From assembly GCA_024229515.1 (NCBI GenBank), contig JAAESI010000048.1, forward strand, positions 141,323-205,322: a stretch of 64,000 bases of DNA, in the 5' to 3' direction. The stretch's first letter is position 1. Each line of letters begins with the position of its first letter. A program made the translations under genes and the position numbers. Under the pieces are notes generated by a model, which saw only the letters and a list, made by a program, of their open reading frames with translations, was not told where the DNA came from and did not search any database. Origin of the DNA: Pseudomonadota bacterium (GTDB lineage: Bacteria; Myxococcota_A; UBA796; UBA9615). Of the stretch, positions 59,226 to 64,000 are shown in pieces.

Positions 59226-60638
59226 TCAGGGCGCGCCGGCACTCTCCAGCGCGGCGAGGAACCGGTCCGCGATCCAGGTGTAGCCGCCGCGGGTGTGGTG
59301 GATGAGATCGCCGGCCCCCAGCTGCGGCTCGGCGTAGTACCAGCCGACCATCGAGCCGGGGCCTCCCATCGCCGCCTGCCAGTCCCAGAAGGCGCAGCCG
59401 TGCTCGGCCGCGACCTCGCGCTGCACCTGGGCCACGGGCACGGTGCGAGCCCAGATCGCGTAGCGCCCCTTCTCGTGCTTCCACCCTCGATCGGACGGTC
59501 CCGCCAGCACGCAGGGGGCGTCCGTGGCGGTGCGCAGCTTGGTGAGCACGGCGGTCAGGTCGGCCCGGTACTCCTCCATCGTGTAGCGCTGGTCCGCGGC
59601 CTCGTTGGTCCCGTAGGCGAGCACCACCAGGTCCGGGGCGAGCACGTCGACCCCCTGCTGGAACATCGTCGGCTCCCAGTGGATCCAGTCGCGCGCCTCC
59701 CGCCCCCGGATGCCCATGGAGTCGACGATGGCGCCCCCTTCGCCGCCGTCCTCCATGCTGACGCCGAAGATGCGGACCGGCCCGTCGCCGGCGGGGGCCA
59801 TCTGGAGGCGGTGCTTGCCGGAGGTGACGCGCACCGTGACCTGCACCATCGAAGGCTCGCCGTCCGACGCCGTGGCGACCGGGATGGGCTCGCCGCCGTC
59901 GACCGACAGGTGCAGCGTGCCGCCGCCCCGCTGGCGCAGGACGAACACCTCGAACCGGGTGACCGACCGGCCGAACTTCACGGACCGGGCGGTCTCCACC
60001 CAGCCGAAGTCTCGGGGGTCGGTCGACTGCACGCTCATGCCCGCGAAGCCGAGCAGGCCATCCTTGTGGGCGTTGTCCTTGCTGTGCCAGTCCGACATCC
60101 AGCCGTCCGTCCGGCACAGGTTGATGTCGCTGGCGCGGTGTCCCTTGTACAGCGCCGCGGGGAGCACGAAGCCGTGGCCGCCGTCGCCGTACTTGCCCTG
60201 CAGCGCGTGCCGCAGCCGGCCGGTCCAGAAATCCCCGCCCGTGTGGGACGCGCCCCAGAAGCTGAAGCGCACCCGCTCGTGAGCCTCGGCCCGCACAAAC
60301 ACGTTCTTGATCGCCGCCAGCACCTCGGGCGGCCCCTCCAGCGGCTGGGGCGGGAGCGTGTCCGCCTCGTACCCGGGCAGCTGGGTCGCGTCCATGACGA
60401 CGACTTCGGGCATGCCGGTGGGGTCCGGCTTGCGCAGGGTGCCCGCGTAGGTCTTGCCACCGGGGCGCTCGGGCTTGCTCTCCAGGGCCCCCAGCTGGGT
60501 CTTGCAGGAGGGGAGTCCATCCCCCCCTGGAGCCGCGGTGGCGTCGATGTCGACGGTTTCGAGCACGGGCGTCGCCGCCGCGGGGGCGGCGAGGAGGAGG
60601 GGGATCACGGCCAGCAGGATTCGCACGATGCGGAGCAT
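59226..60638 (-). CDS. SGNH/GDSL-type hydrolase, secreted
   Basis: 470 residues with a Sec signal peptide (RILLAVIPLLLAAPAAA). Block I reads RFSFWGASHTGGDFWTGRLR, with the nucleophile Ser in GASHT in place of GDS. Block III is VVLAYGTNEAADQRY, and block V is DLIHHTRGGYTWIAD, with the Asp-x-x-His pair. An inserted beta domain (about 200-300) may bind carbohydrate. Families of this type are often wall or exopolysaccharide O-acetylesterases. Start ATG at 60638, with TACCGA six bases upstream. Confidence 0.8.
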   Translation of the reverse strand: MLRIVRILLAVIPLLLAAPAAATPVLETVDIDATAAPGGDGLPSCKTQLGALESKPERPGGKTYAGTLRKPDPTGMPEVVVMDATQLPGYEADTLPPQPLEGPPEVLAAIKNVFVRAEAHERVRFSFWGASHTGGDFWTGRLRHALQGKYGDGGHGFVLPAALYKGHRASDINLCRTDGWMSDWHSKDNAHKDGLLGFAGMSVQSTDPRDFGWVETARSVKFGRSVTRFEVFVLRQRGGGTLHLSVDGGEPIPVATASDGEPSMVQVTVRVTSGKHRLQMAPAGDGPVRIFGVSMEDGGEGGAIVDSMGIRGREARDWIHWEPTMFQQGVDVLAPDLVVLAYGTNEAADQRYTMEEYRADLTAVLTKLRTATDAPCVLAGPSDRGWKHEKGRYAIWARTVPVAQVQREVAAEHGCAFWDWQAAMGGPGSMVGWYYAEPQLGAGDLIHHTRGGYTWIADRFLAALESAGAP

Positions 60639-60644
60639 TCCAGT

Positions 60645-60650
60645 TCGGTA
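60645..60650 (-). promoter_or_regulatory. -10-like box (TACCGA) of possible leaderless SGNH mRNA
   Basis: TACCGA on the minus strand ends six bases before the ATG at 60638. The final A deviates from the usual T. Confidence 0.3.
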
Positions 60651-60693
60651 GGACCGGATTCAAGGCGGGAGGCGGATCACCGATGAAGTGGTC

Positions 60694-63082
60694 ATGCGTA
60701 CCAGCTGGTCTTGGGGATGGTGTGTCTTGGCGTTGGCGGCGGGCGGCTGCAGCGCCCCGGGCGAGGACGTGGACGGCACGGTCGGACTCGCCACCGAGCT
60801 GATCTTCCAGGACGACGGCGGGCAGATGATCCGAGCTGTCGCAACCGCGGACTGGGATGGCGACGGTGACCTCGACGGGGCCGCTGTCGGCGACCCCGGG
60901 GTACGCCTGTACTCGGCCGAAGGCGGCGGGTTCTCCCTCACCGCGGAGGCCTCGGCCCCCGACCTCCCGTGGTCGCTGGCCTTTGCCGATGTCGACTCCG
61001 ACGGAGCCCTGGACCTGATCCTGGGCTTGAGCTCAGGGCGGCTGATCGCCAGGGATCCGAGCGACGGCACGCTGGATGGGACCTACACCGAGCTCGCTCA
61101 GGTCGCGGACCAGGGTTCCGTGCGCTCGATGTCCTGGTCGACTCCGGGTGGGCGCCCATGCCCGATCACTCCTTCCGGGCCGTCGGTTGGGGCGACCACG
61201 ACGGGGACGGCGTGCCCGACCTGGCCGTCGGCAGCGACGACGGCGTGCGGGTCTTCCGTCAGTCTTCGCCCGGCCAGTTTCAGGTCGATCCGGCGGTGGA
61301 CACGAGCGCGGACTACGGTGTCCACGGGCTCGACTGGGCCGACTGCGACGGCGACGGCGCCCACGAGCCGGCAGTCTCCTATGGTACTCACGGCACGGTC
61401 ATCGACCCCGGCTGCTACGACTTCGCCACGTCGGCAGGCACCGGGCCGGTGGCGTGGTCCGACTTCGACGGCGACGGCCGACTGGAGCTCGGTCTCGGCG
61501 GCGAGCTCGGAGCCTGGGTGATCGAAAGCCCGGGGCCCATCATCGTCTCGGACGAAGAAGCTTCGGCGTTGGCCTGGGGGCAGTTCAGCGGTTCGGCTGT
61601 CTCCAGCCTCGTGCTCGCGGGTACGGACTCCGCCGAGCTGGAGGTCTACGAGGGCCGGACCGCGGGACCCCGCGAGATATGGAACGAGGACATCGGCAGC
61701 AGCTCCAAGGGCGCGACGGCCGGCGACATCGACCGCGACGGGTACGACGACGTGGTCTATGCGACCAGCGCTGGTCCCCGGATCTTCCTGGGTCGGGCCG
61801 ACGGCCGCCTGCAGGCATCGGTCTGGGAGTCGACGTTCGCCACGTCTGCCTACAGCGCGGCCCTCGGCGACATCGACGGTGACGGGTGGCTCGATCTGGC
61901 GGTGGGATCGGAGGAGGTGGAGGACGACGAAGCGGGCATCAGCGTCTGGTTCGGTGACGGTGCGGGGGGGCTCGAGACCGAGCCCGGCTGGCAGGCTGAG
62001 CCAACTGGGAGGCCCGCGGGGTTGCGTGGGGCGACTTCGACGGCGACGGCGTGCTCGACCTCGCGATCTCCTCCAGTGACGACGACCGAGACGAACCGAC
62101 CCGAATCTTCGCGGGCGACGGGCAGGGCTCGCTTCGGATCGTGCCGATGTGGGAAGAGACCCTCCAGGCCGAGGGGTACGCCTACACCCGCGCGCTGGAC
62201 GCCGTGGACTTCGACGGCGACGGTCTGCTCGATCTGATGCTGACCAACCAGGACGAGCCCAAGGAGCTGCTCCGGGCCGACGGTCAGGGCGGCTTCACCC
62301 GGGTCTGGTACTCGGTCGGCACGGCGGACGACCCCTCGCGCGCCGCGGCGCTCGGTGACTTCGACGGCGACGGAGACCCCGACCTCGCCGTCGGCTGCCA
62401 GCCCAGCTTCGAGGATGGGCCCCGGTACGTGCGGGTCTTCGAGAACCATCGCTCCGGCAGCGGTGGGCTGGTCAACGATCCGCCGACCGTGCGGGTCGAC
62501 ATCGACGGCGTGGCCGCCACCTGGCCCCTCACCGGCGCCACGGTGCTGGACGTGAGCGTGCCCGTGGTCGTGACCCTGGCCGACCCCGAAGGGGACGACG
62601 TGCAGCGGTTGCAGGTCCAGTACTCCCGCACCGGCGCCGCGCCCTGGCACGACGCCACCCTTCGCGACGGCTCGGCCGTCGGCCCCTTCGATGCCGATCG
62701 CTACGGCGTGGCGCACCGGCTGCAGTGGGACGCCTCCGCCGACGGCGTGCTCGGCCGCCACGTCGCCGTGCGCGTGGTCGCGACGGGCTTCGGCGCGCAG
62801 ACCTACGGCATTGCTCCCCAGCGCTCCTGGGTCGCGTCGGTCTCGCCGACGTTCGGGGTCGCCTCGGGCGACTGCAGCGACCTGGACGACGACGGCGACG
62901 GCGTCACCTCGTGCGACGACTGCGACGACACCGATCCTTCCGCCGGCGCGCCCGCCGAGGAGATCTGTGACGACGGGATCGACGGCGACTGCGATGGCGC
63001 CGCCGACGCCGACGAGGCGATCTGCTGGTCCGAGGGCGGCTGCTCCTGCACCACCTCCGGAGCCGCTCCGAGCCCGGGATAG
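60694..63082 (+). pseudogene. FG-GAP/VCBS and MopE protein, two frameshifts and an in-frame TAG in its sorting tail
   Basis: ATG at 60694, lipobox AAGGC. FG-GAP repeats begin in the first frame (ADWDGDGDLDGAAVG, DVDSDGALDLILG), break near 61145, continue in a second (WGDHDGDGVPDLAVG, DIDRDGYDDVVYA, DIDGDGWLDLAVG), break near 62020 at a GGGG run, and continue in a third (VAWGDFDGDGVLDLAIS, FDGDGLLDLMLT, GDFDGDGDPDLAVG). A MopE-like module follows (CDDCDDTDPSAGAP, EEICDDGIDGDCDG). After CSCTTSGAAPSPG there is TAG at 63080, yet the same frame goes on as ALLLLLAARRRRT, a MYXO-CTERM-like tail. Restored length is over 800 residues. Confidence 0.75.
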
Positions 63083-63117
63083 GCGCTGCTGCTGCTGCTG
63101 GCGGCGCGCCGACGGCG

Positions 63118-63123
63118 TACGCT
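63118..63123 (+). promoter_or_regulatory. -10 box (TACGCT) of leaderless esterase mRNA
   Basis: TACGCT ends six bases before the ATG at 63130. It lies within the Arg-coding tail of the upstream gene. Confidence 0.45.
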
Positions 63124-63129
63124 TCGCGG

Positions 63130-64000
63130 ATGCGCTCCCTCGCCGTCCTCCTCTTCGTCCCGATCCTGACCTGCTTCACCGGGGCTCCCGGTGAGCCCGA
63201 CGACGACGACGAAGCCCGCCCCGTCTACTGCCCGCTGCAAATCGGCGGCGACCGGGAGGCGGAAGTGCGCTGCCCCGAGCAGTGGATGGACGACGAGTCG
63301 CTTCCCGTCATCGTGTTGCTCCACGGTCGGTCGGCCTCCTGGGACGCGCAGGACCTGCTGTGGCAGATCAGCGCCCGGGTGGACGAGGACCGCTTCGCGC
63401 TGATCCTGCCCAACGGCACCCTCGACGAGGACAACATCCGCTTCTGGAACGCGACGCCCGCGTGCTGCGACGACTTCGACTCCGGCGTGGACGACGTCGG
63501 CTACCTGATGTCGCTGGTGGACCAGCTGTCCGAGGACGTGCCCCTGGACCTGAACCGCGTCTACTTCACCGGCCACAGCAACGGCAGCTTCATGTCGTAC
63601 CGCATGGCCTGCGACCGCCCCGACCGGGTGGCCGCCATCGCGGGGCTGGCGGGGAGCACGTTCAACACCCCCGAGGAGTGCGCCGTCGGGGATCCCGTCT
63701 CGGTGCTGCACATCCACGGCGTCGACGACCCCGACGTGCCCTACGAGGGGCGGCCCGGGCTGTACCCCGGCGCGGTCGGTGCGGTGGAGCGGTGGGCCGA
63801 GCGGGCCGGCTGCGACGTCGACGCGGCCGAGGACGTCGATCCCCTGGACCTGACGAACCAGACCGACGGCGCCGAGACCGACGTGCGGCTCTACCGGGAG
63901 GGCTGCGACCCGGGCCTGGACATGGCCTTGTGGACCATGAACGACACCGGCCACATCTTCATCCCCAACGATGCCTACAACGTCGCACTGATCGGCTGGC
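63130..64000 (+). CDS. LpqC-type polyhydroxybutyrate depolymerase/feruloyl esterase family, runs off window
   Basis: 290 residues visible; continues past the right edge. Signal peptide (RSLAVLLFVPILTCFTGA), a short Asp run, then the LpqC fold: LPVIVLLHGRSASWDAQ (oxyanion), NRVYFTGHSNGSFMSYRMAC with nucleophile Ser150, HIHGVDDPDVPYEGRP (Asp199/200) and NDTGHIFIPN (His275). The full catalytic triad is therefore present. Secreted esterases of this family hydrolyse PHB or feruloyl esters; the choice cannot be made here. It starts 47 bases after the stop of the VCBS gene. Confidence 0.85.
   Translation, partial: MRSLAVLLFVPILTCFTGAPGEPDDDDEARPVYCPLQIGGDREAEVRCPEQWMDDESLPVIVLLHGRSASWDAQDLLWQISARVDEDRFALILPNGTLDEDNIRFWNATPACCDDFDSGVDDVGYLMSLVDQLSEDVPLDLNRVYFTGHSNGSFMSYRMACDRPDRVAAIAGLAGSTFNTPEECAVGDPVSVLHIHGVDDPDVPYEGRPGLYPGAVGAVERWAERAGCDVDAAEDVDPLDLTNQTDGAETDVRLYREGCDPGLDMALWTMNDTGHIFIPNDAYNVALIGW

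Overview
This is about 64 kb of very GC-rich bacterial DNA that looks like a member of the Myxococcota or a close deltaproteobacterial relative. The signs are: many lipoproteins with Asp-rich (D4-x-x)n linkers just after the lipidated Cys; FG-GAP/VCBS and MopE-type repeats; MYXO-CTERM-like tails (Cys, short hydrophobic helix, Arg cluster); DUF2330, CotH/lamin-tail and multihaem cytochrome genes; and an ECF sigma operon. I saw no rRNA, tRNA, CRISPR array, insertion sequence or prophage. The content is mostly envelope and secreted proteins in short operons, so it reads as a chromosomal accessory or surface-protein region.

Layout. 1-5.6 kb: HAD hydrolase, small membrane proteins, and an operon of lipoprotein, 11-haem cytochrome c and a double Rossmann (TrkA-N-like) protein. 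5.7-18 kb: M16 peptidase, a broken lipase, a CotH plus lamin-tail pair, small lipoproteins, and a cluster of damaged secreted-protein genes (13.2-17.7 kb). 17.7-28.4 kb: AlkB-like oxygenase, GH36-like glycosidase, FHA protein, DUF2330 protein joined in frame to an amidohydrolase-like lipoprotein, an HMG-CoA reductase homologue with an altered active site, a PAS histidine kinase, and an ECF sigma operon. 28.4-36.5 kb: FG-GAP lipoprotein, a NorC/NorB-like respiratory pair with a pilin-like gene, a PNPOx-like protein, a B12-type radical SAM enzyme, and a TetR gene with a palindromic operator. 36.5-37 kb: a gene-free, structured, purine-rich stretch. 37-46.5 kb: second 11-haem cytochrome, truncated radical SAM and lipoprotein genes joined tail to tail, a serpin, and FG-GAP/MopE and Asp-rich lipoproteins. 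46.5-64 kb: more FG-GAP proteins, a zinc-ribbon/TPR protein, a dihaem cytochrome-rhodanese fusion, a broken glycosyltransferase, a zinc-ribbon HExxH protein, an LNR-like Cys-rich lipoprotein, an aldo/keto reductase, a radical SAM enzyme, two adjacent LAS-type peptidases, an SGNH hydrolase, a broken VCBS/MopE protein, and an LpqC-type esterase that runs off the right edge.

Two signals cut across the whole window. First, at least ten genes without a Shine-Dalgarno sequence have a TANNNT hexamer ending exactly 6 or 7 bases before the ATG/GTG, the layout of leaderless mRNAs; other genes have ordinary GGAGG sites. Second, about ten single-base frameshifts, one in-frame stop and three structural joins interrupt otherwise well-conserved genes. 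Either the assembly has residual indels and chimaeric joins, or this is a decaying surface-gene region. Gene boundaries in those places are reconstructions and are marked as such.
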